A stretch of 64,000 bases of DNA from DASRAA01 sp963814165 (GCA_963814165.1 CAWFBW010000019.1:1-64000); one strand, 5' to 3'. Numbered from the stretch's first letter, positions 1 to 8,049 are shown. Numbers and translations: made by a program. The notes: generated from the letters alone by a model not told the origin.

Positions 1-1048
1 ATCGTCGGGAAGCTGGACACCATCAACATCTGCGTCCCCACGCCGCTGCGCAAAACCAAGGACCCCGACATGAGCTACATCGTGTCGGCCTCCGACGAGA
101 TCGCCAGGTTCTTCCACCCGGACTGCTGGTCATACTCGAATCGACCACTTATCCCGGCACCACAGACGAACTGCTGCTGCCCACGTTCGAGAAGCACGGC
201 CTCAGGGTCGGTGAAGACTTCTTCTCTGCTTCTCGCCCGAGCGCGTCGATCCGGGCAATCCTGTCTATCAGACGCTGAACACGCCCAAGGTCGTCGGCGG
301 CATCACTCCCGCCTGCACCGAGATGGGCAAGCTGTTCTTCTCGCAGGCGCTACAGCATGTCGTTCCCGTCGCCAACACCCGCGTCGCCGAAATGGTGAAG
401 CTGCTGGAGAACACCTTCCGCATGATCAACATTGGCCTGGTCAACGAATTGGCCATCATGTGCGACGGAATGGGCATCAACGTCTGGGAGGTCATCGACG
501 CTGCTGCGACCAAGCCGTTCGGCTTCATGCCGTTCTATCCGGGTCCTGGGCTCGGTGGCCACTGCATTCCGATCGACCCATTCTATCTGTCGTGGAAGAC
601 CAAGCAGTCGGGCATTGAGGCCCGCTTCATCGAACTCGCCGGCTACGTCAATGGCAACATGCCGCACTTCGTCGTCGCCAAGGTGCAGGGGGCGCTGAAC
701 AATCACGCCAAGGCCGTAAAAGGCGCGCATGTTCACATAGTCGGAGTCGCCTACAAGCGCAACATCGACGACATGCGCGAGTCGCCGGCGCTTGACGTGA
801 TCCTGCTGCTGAAGAAGCTCGGTGCCGAGATCACTTACAGCGATCCTTACGTGCCTAAGCTTAAGTTCGACGGCTTCGAGCTGGCGTCACAAGATGCACT
901 CGCATCGGCGAAGCAGGCCGATTGCTGCGTAATCATCACCGATCACTCGAACTTCGATTACAAGGGATTGCTCGACGCAGCCAAGCTGGTGGTTGACACT
1001 CGTAATGCGCTGCGCGGCATCGAGTCTGACAAGATCGTACGGCTCTGA
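1..1048 (+). CDS. UDP-N-acetylhexosamine (nucleotide-sugar) dehydrogenase, 5' partial, two frameshifts
   Basis: NAD-dependent oxidation of a UDP-N-acetylhexosamine to the uronic acid (WecC/WbpA/TviB type) for surface polysaccharide synthesis. The N-terminal NAD-binding half is cut by the window edge. The central and C-terminal domains are clear: the catalytic-cysteine motif GGHCIPIDP lies at 554-580 (Cys codon 563-565), and the C-terminal UDP-binding domain ends at 1048. The coding frame changes twice. Frame 1 reads to about 115, frame 3 from about 126 (LVILESTTYPGTTDELLLP), and frame 2 from about 232 (FSPERVDPGNP). Each change fits loss of one base. The protein between the breaks is well conserved, so sequencing error is as likely as true decay. 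The exact substrate cannot be settled from this part. Confidence 0.85.
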
Positions 1049-1075
1049 AGTGATTGGACTTGAAACTTCGAATCC

Positions 1076-1549
1076 CTACTTACTCGTCTTGAGCGACTTG
1101 AGGTAAGCCACCACGGCTTCCGCGTCAGCTTTGGTCATGTGGAACTTCGGCATCGGATCGCGCAACTGCTTGCCGGTAATCCAAACTCCGGTGGTCAGCA
1201 AGGTGACCATGCCATCGTTGCTTGCCGGAGGCAGGCCTGCGATACGCGGAGCTACAGTCGGCCAATCAGCCGTCGCTTGCGACGGCTGATACGGCACGGG
1301 GGCGCCTGCCAGCCACTGGCTGCGATCCAGGGTTCCATTGGCGTGCCTTGGCGTGTGGCAGGTGCCGCACATGGCCACGTCCTCGACCAGATATTGGCCA
1401 CGCGCCACCGCTGAACCGGTGGCTGGCGCAGGCGCGGCTTTCTTCGCATCCTGCGCGTGGCCGGAGAGACTCGCGGCGGCCGTAAGCAGTACTACTCCAG
1501 CGACAAAGCTCCCAACTGCTCTGGCGGTCTTCCTGGCGGACAACGGCAT
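1076..1549 (-). CDS. secreted monoheme cytochrome c
   Basis: A 157-residue c-type cytochrome for periplasmic electron transfer. Residues 1-32 form a signal peptide (basic start, hydrophobic core, end near SGHAQD), followed by an Ala/Pro/Lys linker. The heme-binding motif CGTCH is at residues 61-65, preceded by GQYLVEDVAM as in cytochromes that accompany dehydrogenases. The distal ligand is probably a Met in the PMPKFHM segment, and the last helix (AVVAYLKSL) is typical of the fold. A GAGG element precedes the start. No partner dehydrogenase lies next to it, so the electron donor is unknown. Confidence 0.85.
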   Translation of the reverse strand: MPLSARKTARAVGSFVAGVVLLTAAASLSGHAQDAKKAAPAPATGSAVARGQYLVEDVAMCGTCHTPRHANGTLDRSQWLAGAPVPYQPSQATADWPTVAPRIAGLPPASNDGMVTLLTTGVWITGKQLRDPMPKFHMTKADAEAVVAYLKSLKTSK

Positions 1550-1671
1550 GCGATCACACCTCAGTTTTCTGTCTGCGCGTCAAACTGCAATCCTCGACGG
1601 AGCGTCTCCCAGCGAAGAATTTCCATCATACTAAACGCCGCAAAACTTCCCGGCAAAGGCGGCGGACCGTC

Positions 1672-2235
1672 CTACTTGCCTAACATTCCCTTCTTCAGGT
1701 CGGCGGTGGGGGGCTTGGGGCCGAGCCATACGGAGAGCAGCGCCTCTTCGAAGGGCTGTCCGGCGATGGTGACCTTGTCTTTGCCGTTGATGGCCATAGT
1801 CGTGCCGGTTCCCGGAACGTAGGTGAAGACCATCTCGTCGCCGGACTTCAAGTCCTCGAGCGCGCCATTCAACTTATCAATGTCAGCCTTCATGGATTTC
1901 ACGGCATCGGGAGCGTTGTCGGCAAAGCCGTCGTTGAAGGCGTCGGCCATCTGGCTCTTGCTGGGGTGATAGGTGAAGCGCATGACGATGCGCTTGGGCG
2001 TATCAGACTTCATGATGGCGTTCGGGTCTGACGACTTCTGCTCGAGATAAAGACCGGCGACATAGACCTTCACGAAGACCTTGGTGCGGAGGCCGAGGCC
2101 GTTGAGGACCAGGTTCTTACCGGCGACCTGCTGCGAGTCTGGGAGAGTGACACCCGCGAGCGAAGCCGCATTCACGGCGATGGCGGAGAGCGATACGAAC
2201 AGCACAAGGGCAAACGAGACTAGAGATTTACGCAT
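1672..2235 (-). CDS. chalcone isomerase-like secreted protein
   Basis: A 187-residue exported protein resembling the bacterial chalcone-isomerase-like (CHI-fold) family. The start is placed at the ATG at 2233-2235 rather than an upstream one, because AGGAG stands just before it and a signal peptide (MRKSLVSFALVLFVSLSAIAV) begins there. Family features are the N-terminal segment AGVTLPDSQQVAGKNLVLNGLGLR, the strand KVYVAGLYLE, and a C-terminal LLSVWLGPKPP. Bacterial members are not known to be true chalcone isomerases, so lipid or small-ligand binding is only a guess. It stands alone between cytochrome c and a gene-poor stretch. Confidence 0.75.
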   Translation of the reverse strand: MRKSLVSFALVLFVSLSAIAVNAASLAGVTLPDSQQVAGKNLVLNGLGLRTKVFVKVYVAGLYLEQKSSDPNAIMKSDTPKRIVMRFTYHPSKSQMADAFNDGFADNAPDAVKSMKADIDKLNGALEDLKSGDEMVFTYVPGTGTTMAINGKDKVTIAGQPFEEALLSVWLGPKPPTADLKKGMLGK

Positions 2236-3017
2236 AGAGGCTCCTGGAGAGAAAAGGGTGAAGGGCAAGGGTAGCACGGGAGACAGTGGCCAGTGACGAG
2301 TAGCTTGGGAGCGACGTTGGGCAGTTCCCAGTTTGGGAATTGGTGGGGGTGTACCCCCCTCCCCCCCTTCTTTGCAAATTATTCATTCCATTGGAGATAG
2401 GGGCTGTAGTCCGCGCAAAATCTTCTACCCGTAGGACTTAGAGGCAAATTCTTCTTAACAAAAGAGTTAGGCCGAACCATCGGGGGTTGAACGGGGTAGA
2501 AGGCGGGGTGACGGGCAAAAAAGCGAAAGCAAACACAACTGGTCACAGGTCGAACCACCTACTGGGAATGAGAGTATTGTCCGGCTGCCGACTCCGTGGA
2601 AGACAGCTCTCCCTCATCGTTCCACCAGCCAATTTAGGCCAGGTTAGGTGACCGCGCTAGGACGCAGGTCACGGTGGAGTGTGATAAGGCGAGTCGATAG
2701 TGGATAGAAAGTCTCGAGTTTCGAGAAATCCAGGCTAAAGCAGTTCCCGAGTCTATGTATCCCGCTTCCTGGCACGATGGAGCTATGCGCCCTTGCAGGG
2801 ACCAGGACCCCAGGGCTGAAGCCCGCCGTTTTGGGAGGGACTTATTCACTGGGCTAAAGCCCAGTGCTTCCACCCTGGACATAGCAAGCGAGAACCTGCT
2901 CTAAGGCCCAAATGGGGGCGAACACCCCCCGGCAGTGGGCGCAGGACAGGCTCTTAGGCAGCCAGGTTGTCATCGGAGCGACAACCAGCGCTCACACGGA
3001 TGTCCCTGGTGTTAGAA
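2236..3017. other. gene-poor stretch with small hairpins
   Basis: No convincing gene in about 780 bases. It contains a poly-C tract (2352-2368) and two hairpins of the kind GGGCTGAAGCCC and ACTGGGCTAAAGCCCAGT (about 2812-2871), a motif also seen at 6949-6963. Short open frames here have no family features and read through the hairpins. Confidence 0.5.
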
Positions 3018-3118
3018 ACGAGAACCCCCACTCAAGCGGCCAAAAGCGGGCCGCTTGAATGGGGCACCCTCTCATATAAGTTTTTTCTTATCAATAAGTT
3101 GATTGAGTGGGCCACCCG
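3018..3118 (+). repeat. 101-bp direct repeat, left copy, containing a GGGGCACCC palindrome
   Basis: It matches 3740-3840 at 98 of 101 positions (differences at 3022, 3077 and 3087 by hand alignment). The left part is the palindromic repeat of this genome with stem CAAGCGGCC/GGCCGCTTG and loop AAAAGCG. The right part is an AT-rich tail, not shared with the other palindromes, ending in GGGCCACCCG. The two copies bracket the brnTA pair. Confidence 0.92.
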
Positions 3119-3129
3119 GGGTGGCAGAT

Positions 3130-3423
3130 CTAACTCGCTTTTGTCTTGCGACGCGTCGCAGCTCCGCTGGCGGCGAGGTAGTGCTGGTCGAGCGCGTGGC
3201 GGAGCATGGTCTTGATTACGGCCTGACGGCTGATGTTTAATTCCTCCGCCCAGCGATCGAGTTCCTGCAGCATGGAAGCTGTGAAGTCCACGTTGACGCG
3301 CTGGATGGGACACATCATGCGTCCCTTGTTGGTGAAGAAGCGAGAGACGTCCTTGCCTTTCTCGGCCATGCGGGCGATGGCCTCCGCCGACACCGGCGTT
3401 TTGCGGTTACGAGTGTTCTTCAT
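3130..3423 (-). CDS. brnA: BrnA-type antitoxin (ribbon-helix-helix)
   Basis: A 97-residue antitoxin expected to neutralise the toxin encoded just upstream and to repress the operon. The ATG at 3421-3423 was chosen because it leaves a normal-length BrnA and overlaps the toxin stop by 17 bases, the usual translational coupling. The N-terminal half (MKNTRNRKTPVSAEAIARMAE) and the ISRFF-like DVSRFFTNKG segment are typical of BrnA. The C-terminal part, from RVNVDFTASMLQELD to QAVIKTMLRHALDQH, is a ribbon-helix-helix DNA-binding region. A palindromic operator stands in front of brnT. Confidence 0.85.
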   Translation of the reverse strand: MKNTRNRKTPVSAEAIARMAEKGKDVSRFFTNKGRMMCPIQRVNVDFTASMLQELDRWAEELNISRQAVIKTMLRHALDQHYLAASGAATRRKTKAS

Positions 3424-3685
3424 ACAATTCCTGCTCCTGCGGGGTTGAGCGCCATAGCGTGACGAGGTGGTAATACTCGCCTTCGGCGTCCTCGCGCACC
3501 TCAAAGATCACCGTAAATAACCTGTCTCCGACCCGACCGATGGCGCGGTATTGTTCCGAGAGGTCGGAGCGCTGGTCGAGATAATAGGGGCGCGAAAAGA
3601 TCTCCTGCGCTTCTTCGAAACCGATGCCGCGCCGCGGATTCTGCCGCAGACGCTGGCTCTTGCGCGGGTCAAAATGGAAGCGCAT
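3407..3685 (-). CDS. brnT: BrnT-type ribonuclease toxin
   Basis: A 92-residue toxin of the BrnT family (RelE-like fold, cleaves RNA and stops growth). The start FHFDPRKSQRLRQNPRRGIGF, the segment FEEAQEIFSRP, the core YRAIGRVGDRLFTVIFEVRED and the terminal WRSTPQEQELYEE follow the family pattern. The family's active-site basic residues are represented by the Arg-rich N-terminal half and the WRS(T) turn. It overlaps brnA by 17 bases. There is no strong Shine-Dalgarno before its ATG, and the palindrome at 3691-3705 lies within 6 bases of the start, so promoter and operator probably coincide. Confidence 0.85.
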   Translation of the reverse strand: MRFHFDPRKSQRLRQNPRRGIGFEEAQEIFSRPYYLDQRSDLSEQYRAIGRVGDRLFTVIFEVREDAEGEYYHLVTLWRSTPQEQELYEEHS

Positions 3686-3690
3686 CGCTA

Positions 3691-3705
3691 GTATAACAGT
3701 TATAC
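3691..3705. promoter_or_regulatory. palindromic operator/-10 region of brnTA
   Basis: A perfect inverted repeat, GTATAAC-A-GTTATAC, lies 5 bases upstream of the brnT start codon. On the minus strand it contains TATAAC and TATACT, either of which could be a -10 box. The symmetry and position fit autorepression by BrnA, whose family represses its own operon. Binding by BrnA is inferred. Confidence 0.6.
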
Positions 3706-3739
3706 CACACTGTTTGGGTCACCGCAGGTCATGATACCA

Positions 3740-3840
3740 ACGAAAACCCCCACTCAAGCGGCCAAAAGCGGGCCGCTTGAATGGGGCACCCTCTCATGTA
3801 AGTTTTTTATTATCAATAAGTTGATTGAGTGGGCCACCCG
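3740..3840 (+). repeat. 101-bp direct repeat, right copy
   Basis: Same orientation and 98/101 identical to 3018-3118, offset 722 bases. It ends 15 bases before the stop codon of the SHDCDI-motif gene. The pair forms a direct-repeat bracket around brnTA. Confidence 0.92.
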
Positions 3841-3855
3841 CCCCGCCCCAGCGTA

Positions 3856-4656
3856 TCAAGTCTTGGGAGCTTCGCTCTCGGGCACGCTGAGATAGTCATA
3901 GGCGTCCCACTCGATAAGAGATCGCGCGTCTTCAATGCTAATGTCGGCCTCCGACCTTAGCTGCACATCGACGACACTTATCCCCGCGCAGACTGATAGG
4001 TTCTCAGCAATCGCTGTTACCACTTTCAAAGCGCGCTGTTGGCGGTAGTCGCTTTCTAGAACTTCGCTCAGCACACTCACGAAAATGATTGCCTCGTACG
4101 ACTGATCATTTGGCAATTCTTCGTGGGAGTTGAGCGCTACGAACAGCTGAACATCGTCTCCGTCGCGCTCGAGTACCTTCTGTAGCTTGTTCCAGTTCTT
4201 GGCAGGTATCCGGTTGTTGAAGGCAGTCGGAAACGAATATCGCTTGTATCGTCTGGATAACCATTTCGCGATGACTGCAATTTCGTTCGCGTCCAGAAAG
4301 GTTCCCTGCGATGGTTCGCGATTGGAGAGGTGTTGACGCGCCATCCGGAACCTGTCGTGCGCCCGCATCTCGTAGAGGTTTTGGGCACCATCTTCGTATA
4401 ATTGTAGTTGTAGCCTTCGCGGATTTCGGCCGCGCAACAGCCTACTGTCCCTCTCAGCGGCGGTCACCGGGCGTGCCACAATCAATTCCAGAAAAGGTTC
4501 GACTTCGGCGTCTTGGACGATGTCGCAGTCGTGCGAAACGATGACGAACTTCGCTTCGGGGCCAACCTCTTGCGGCTGGACATCGTCCGGGACGAATTCG
4601 CGCGGTACGATGGTGCCCTGCCTCCAGCCGGAGTTCTGGAAGGTCCACTCTGCCAA
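3856..4656 (-). CDS. uncharacterised protein with SHDCDI motif, third gene of accessory operon
   Basis: A 266-residue soluble protein that I cannot assign to a characterised family. Visible landmarks: a short beta-rich N-terminus (WTFQNSGWRQGTIVPREF), then FVIVSHDCDIV at 37-47 with a His-Asp-Cys-Asp cluster that could bind metal or be catalytic, a basic helical segment around 123-150 (KWLSRRYKRYSFPTAFNNR), and an acidic C-terminus with WDAYDYLS at 250-257. There is no signal peptide or membrane segment. It starts 26 bases after the HTH gene in the same direction and is clearly co-transcribed with it. The three-gene setting next to a toxin-antitoxin pair suggests a defence or stress-response module, but no activity can be inferred. 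Confidence 0.75.
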   Translation of the reverse strand: MAEWTFQNSGWRQGTIVPREFVPDDVQPQEVGPEAKFVIVSHDCDIVQDAEVEPFLELIVARPVTAAERDSRLLRGRNPRRLQLQLYEDGAQNLYEMRAHDRFRMARQHLSNREPSQGTFLDANEIAVIAKWLSRRYKRYSFPTAFNNRIPAKNWNKLQKVLERDGDDVQLFVALNSHEELPNDQSYEAIIFVSVLSEVLESDYRQQRALKVVTAIAENLSVCAGISVVDVQLRSEADISIEDARSLIEWDAYDYLSVPESEAPKT

Positions 4657-4682
4657 CCTGGGGTCCTTGGTTCTTGCTCTTG

Positions 4683-5354
4683 CTACAAATCTATCTCACT
4701 CGCCGATTTCCAGTTCTCTCTCGGGCGTGAAGCGAGCTTTATGCCGGCTCCTGCTGCTATTTGTGCCAGTGACAGCGGTTTGGCGATTTGTTCCTGTTTT
4801 TCCTTAATCTGCAACATACCCTTCTGGGCAGTTTCGGAGCTTAATTCATCCGCAGAAAGCAGATCAACCATCGTCTTTCCACCAGGCAACAATTCGCGCA
4901 CGAGACTCCCCATTGGAGTGCTGGACTGGCTGCGCCAACACCGTGCTAACTCGTAAATGGCGTCTACTCTGTCACGATGTTTCGATTTTGGTGCAGCTGG
5001 AGCAGTCGCCCACGCATATACTGTCGGGCGTCCGACGTTGAGAACTGCTGCTAGCTCTGTCATGTTAAGTGACAGATAGTGCCGGATGGCTGATACCTTT
5101 TCCTTCGTCGTCAAAAACTCTTCTTGCTCATCGCGCTCAATGCGACCGGCGGAAACGCTAACTGCCGATCCGGTGAAGGCGTTCATCGAAGTCGCGTTCG
5201 GTGTTGCCACACCACCGGTCCCAGCCGCCGCGACACCTAGCAGGGCGGCCAAAGCCGTACTTCCCAATAGGATCGGCGCAGTCGGACTCTTTGATGATGC
5301 AGCAGTCGTGTAAATTATCGATTTAGGAAAAGCGTGTTCTTGCCCTGGTCCCAT
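4683..5354 (-). CDS. helix-turn-helix protein with hydrophobic N-terminus, middle gene of accessory operon
   Basis: A 223-residue protein. Residues 27-48 (PILLGSTALAALLGVAAAG) are hydrophobic and could insert in a membrane, though the segment is rich in small residues. Residues 84-118 look like a helix-turn-helix (IRHYLSLNMTELAAVLNVGR, then PTVYAW), and 128-170 (YELARCWRS ... VRELLPGGKTMVDLLSADE) recalls the region after the HTH in Xre/MbcA/ParS-type antitoxins. It begins only 3 bases after the stop of the upstream gene, so coupled translation is likely. It may be the operon's DNA-binding regulator. The combination of a possible membrane segment with an HTH is unusual, and the true start could lie downstream at Met58. 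Confidence 0.7.
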   Translation of the reverse strand: MGPGQEHAFPKSIIYTTAASSKSPTAPILLGSTALAALLGVAAAGTGGVATPNATSMNAFTGSAVSVSAGRIERDEQEEFLTTKEKVSAIRHYLSLNMTELAAVLNVGRPTVYAWATAPAAPKSKHRDRVDAIYELARCWRSQSSTPMGSLVRELLPGGKTMVDLLSADELSSETAQKGMLQIKEKQEQIAKPLSLAQIAAGAGIKLASRPRENWKSASEIDL

Positions 5355-5357
5355 TGG

Positions 5358-6143
5358 TTACTCCCACTTCTTGAGCGCCGCTTGCGTGACGGTGCCGCGA
5401 AACGCGCGATCGAGATTGTCGTGTAAGCCGCCGATCGCAGCAATCACTGATTCCACATCGAAGTCGCGCGTCTCTTCCGAATAATGATCAAAGTCCAGGA
5501 CGGTTCCGATCTCCTTATTGGCCAGTAGCCCCTCATCGTACTTGAGCGCAACGGGCGTGAGATCAGGGGGCATCGGGTTCTCTGACTGTGTATAGCGAAA
5601 GGCAAGCGTCCCCGCGTCGGTTTTGCCCATGCAAACATATTGCGAGGTCGTCGATGTAATGCCAACGCGAGCGGCTTCGAGCCCTAACAAGCCCGGATTC
5701 AGGTACTGAGACCATTGTTCATTGGGGCCAAGTCTTACGAGATCGACATAACGAAGTCCTATTCGTTCCACTAACCCGATTCCCAACGTTTCATGAATGG
5801 CATTCAAAGCAGCCGAAAATTCAGCTTCGAAGATCTCATAGCTCACGTATTTATTCGTATGCAGTGCGACAGAATTAGAGGTCAATACGACCCCGGTGCG
5901 CTTGTCTCTCTGAAGGAACTCATAACGGTCGCTAAAACTGACGTTAGGTGTGCCTTGGGCTTGGAATACAAACTCTTGAATCTTGCCTTCCTGAAACCAC
6001 GGGTACTGCTGTCGCAATTTCTCTTGGATGGCAGGAACATACTTGCTGATCGAGACCACGGCGGAGAAACGAATCTGCGACACTACGTAGATGAGCGGCG
6101 TCCGCGCTAGGTGCAACGGTGGATTGGAGCGATACACAGCCAT
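5358..6143 (-). CDS. TIGR04255-like family protein, first gene of accessory operon
   Basis: A 261-residue protein resembling the sporadically distributed, uncharacterised TIGR04255 family. Support: length near 260, an N-terminal start of the type NPPLHLARTPLIYVVSQIRF, the middle segment GIGLVERIGLRYVDLV, and the end LHDNLDRAFRGTVTQAALKKWE, which all follow the family layout. No catalytic motif, signal peptide or membrane segment is visible. A strong Shine-Dalgarno (GGGGGAG) precedes its ATG, and it leads an operon with the HTH gene (3-base gap) and the SHDCDI gene (26-base gap). Function is unknown. Confidence 0.75.
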   Translation of the reverse strand: MAVYRSNPPLHLARTPLIYVVSQIRFSAVVSISKYVPAIQEKLRQQYPWFQEGKIQEFVFQAQGTPNVSFSDRYEFLQRDKRTGVVLTSNSVALHTNKYVSYEIFEAEFSAALNAIHETLGIGLVERIGLRYVDLVRLGPNEQWSQYLNPGLLGLEAARVGITSTTSQYVCMGKTDAGTLAFRYTQSENPMPPDLTPVALKYDEGLLANKEIGTVLDFDHYSEETRDFDVESVIAAIGGLHDNLDRAFRGTVTQAALKKWE

Positions 6144-6221
6144 GCTTGCGCTCCCCCTATCAAAACAGGCAAATTATTGAAAAGTTAGCCATAACCCGTG
6201 CCGGATACGTTGCGAGCACGC

Positions 6222-6930
6222 CTACCAGGGAGGATCAACCGATAATATCTTACGCACAACTTTACAGCTTACCTTACATGTAACTTTACACCGATACCAA
6301 CGATTGTCAAGCATATTCTTAGCGATTGCCCAATCCGGTGGGACGACACCGTTTCGGGGCGTCTGCAGCGCCGCCGCCTTCGTCTCGATTAGCTTCTTTA
6401 CCCGTTCGGCGAACGCATCCACCGGCACTGAGCCTTCCGCTTTTTCCTGGCCTCTCACGCGGACGTTGACTTCGTGAGCTTCCACTTCGCGGTCGCCGAG
6501 CACCAACTGGAACGGAACCTTCTGCATGGCGTGTTCGCGGATTTTGGCGTTCATCTTTTCGTTGCGGGCATCAACGTGGACGCGCACTCCGGCGGCCTTG
6601 AGTTTTTCGCCAACCTCATTGGCGTAGGCCTGGTGCTTCTCGCCGATGGGGATGATGGCCACCTGCGTGGGTGAGAGCCAGACGGGGAAGGCTCCGGCGT
6701 AGTGCTCGATGAGCACGCCGAAGAAGCGCTCGACCGAGCCGTAGAGGGCGCGGTGCACCATGAGCGGCTGGTGGCGCTTGCGTCTTCGCCGACGTACTCG
6801 AGCTGGAATCGCTCGGGCAGGGTGAAGTCGAACTGCACGGTGGAGAGTTGCCAGAGGCGGCCGATGGCGTCGACCAGCTTGACGTCGATTTTGGGGCCGT
6901 AAAACGCGGCTTCACCAATGATGGCGCGGG
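6222..6930 (-). pseudogene. thrS: threonyl-tRNA synthetase remnant (C-terminal third), frameshifted
   Basis: Only the end of ThrS remains: the part from GEAAFYGPKIDVKLVDAIGR through the anticodon-binding domain (VAIIPIGEKHQAYANEVGEKL to ERVKKLIETK). Roughly the first 400 or more residues, including the TGS, editing and most catalytic motifs, are missing. The homology stops near 6930, where the frame runs into repeat sequence containing GGGGCTAAAGCCCC. A frame change near 6780 separates GEDA from PLMVHRALYGSVERF and fits loss of one A from an AAA run. The C-terminus continues about 40 residues beyond the normal ThrS end. An intact thrS must exist elsewhere. Confidence 0.85.
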
Positions 6931-7096
6931 GGGAATTCGATTCCCCTCCGGGGCTAAAGCCCCATCGTATTTTCAACAACTTTGCGGAATGACTGAAGTC
7001 ATGCCCTGATACGAACCAGTCGTAAAAGCGAATTTTTCAGCAGCCTCTGTAGTCGGAACGAAAGCCCCGATCACACTGATGTTCGGAGTAGGGCAA

Positions 7097-7149
7097 ACGA
7101 AAACCCCCACTCAAGCGGCCAAAAGCGGGCCGCTTGGGTGGGGCACCCG
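7097..7149 (+). repeat. GGGGCACCC palindrome, CAAGCGGCC stem
   Basis: Same stem (CAAGCGGCC/GGCCGCTTG) and loop as in the 101-bp repeats, but without their AT-rich right tail, and followed by GGGTGGGGCACCC. Confidence 0.85.
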
Positions 7150-7168
7150 ACAAATAGTCCGCCGCTCA

Positions 7169-7219
7169 CGAAAAGCCCCGCCCTACCGCCCAAAAGAGGG
7201 CGGTAGAACGGGGCACCCG
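7169..7219 (+). repeat. GGGGCACCC palindrome, TACCGCCC stem
   Basis: Stem TACCGCCC/GGGCGGTA with loop AAAAGA, then GAACGGGGCACCC. Only 20 bases separate it from the previous element. It has a different stem sequence but the same architecture. Confidence 0.85.
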
Positions 7220-7293
7220 GAGTAGATGGCTGGCCGGGCCAGCCGCCGCAAGGGGAAGGTTTCTCTCTTGACATCCCCTGTTATTGAGCCTGG

Positions 7294-7866
7294 CTAGAGG
7301 CGGTCGGCGGTTACCGAGATCGGGACGCCGTTGGTCAAGGTGTCGTAGATCGAGGAGAACTGCGGGCCGAGCTGGCAAATCTCCTGGAGTTGCTCGTCGG
7401 GCACGTCGGCTTTGATCTTGAAGTTGACCCGGATTCCCTGGAAGCCGTTGCGGACGGTTTTGTCGAGTCCCAGAAAGCCCTGGAGATCGGCGTCGCCTTC
7501 CAACGAAGACTCAATTTCTTCGATCTCAATGCCGCGTGCGGCCGCGTGGTAAACGATCGTCGTGGTCAGACAGACCGCGAGAGTGTGCAGCAAGTATTCG
7601 CCGGCGTTGGCCGCCATATCCTTGCCGAGCAGGACAGGAGGCTCATCGACATCGAGAACGAATGGCTTCATGTGCAAACGCTCCTGGCCCGCGCCGTAGA
7701 AGTCGGTGGCAGTTGACTGGCTCCGTGGGCCGTCGATCCACTGATTGCGAACGCGGAACTGGAATTTCGCGAGCGTGGGGGCCTGCTTGATGGCATTGAC
7801 AGTCGCAACGAGTTCGTCGACCATAACGCCGTTGATTCTTTTGGGAAGTGTGTTGGTAGTTGCCAT
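7294..7866 (-). CDS. OsmC family protein
   Basis: A 190-residue OsmC/Ohr-superfamily protein, a group of thiol-dependent peroxidases and related stress proteins. The start at 7864-7866 (MATTNTLPKRINGVMVDELV) is preferred over an upstream frame because AAGGAAGGT stands before it. The core includes FRVRNQWIDGPRSQ, the helix GEYLLHTLAVCLTTTIVYHAAARGIEI with the conserved Cys, and the C-terminal GVPISVTADRL. A second cysteine (EICQLG) occupies the position typical of the peroxidatic pair. It is divergent from the AraC-type gene at 8050, a likely regulator. The substrate (organic hydroperoxide or other) is not settled. Confidence 0.85.
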   Translation of the reverse strand: MATTNTLPKRINGVMVDELVATVNAIKQAPTLAKFQFRVRNQWIDGPRSQSTATDFYGAGQERLHMKPFVLDVDEPPVLLGKDMAANAGEYLLHTLAVCLTTTIVYHAAARGIEIEEIESSLEGDADLQGFLGLDKTVRNGFQGIRVNFKIKADVPDEQLQEICQLGPQFSSIYDTLTNGVPISVTADRL

Positions 7867-8049
7867 GGTGGTACCTTCCTTGATTGAAATTTGTGCCTCT
7901 TGTTTCGGAAGCGCAAATCGACTATGCGACAGAAAGGGAGGAAACTCTTGATTGTGAATCTGGCATTCTTGACCGGGCATCAGTGAAAACAAAGAAAGCT
8001 TGTCTGATCGTCCGGTGGGGTTAACCTCGCGTCTTTTCCACGGTCGCCT

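Larger units (their letters stand above)
6931..7293. other. intergenic stretch with repeat debris
   Basis: No gene. It holds the GGGGCTAAAGCCCC hairpin (about 6950-6963), a sequence at 7027-7049 resembling one end of the insertion sequence at 50905-51452, and two GGGGCACCC palindromes listed separately. It reads as a scar of past rearrangement beside the thrS fragment. Confidence 0.5.

Noticed and set aside
2634..2882. 82-residue minus-strand frame
   Set aside because: It runs through hairpin repeats, has no family features or ribosome-binding site.
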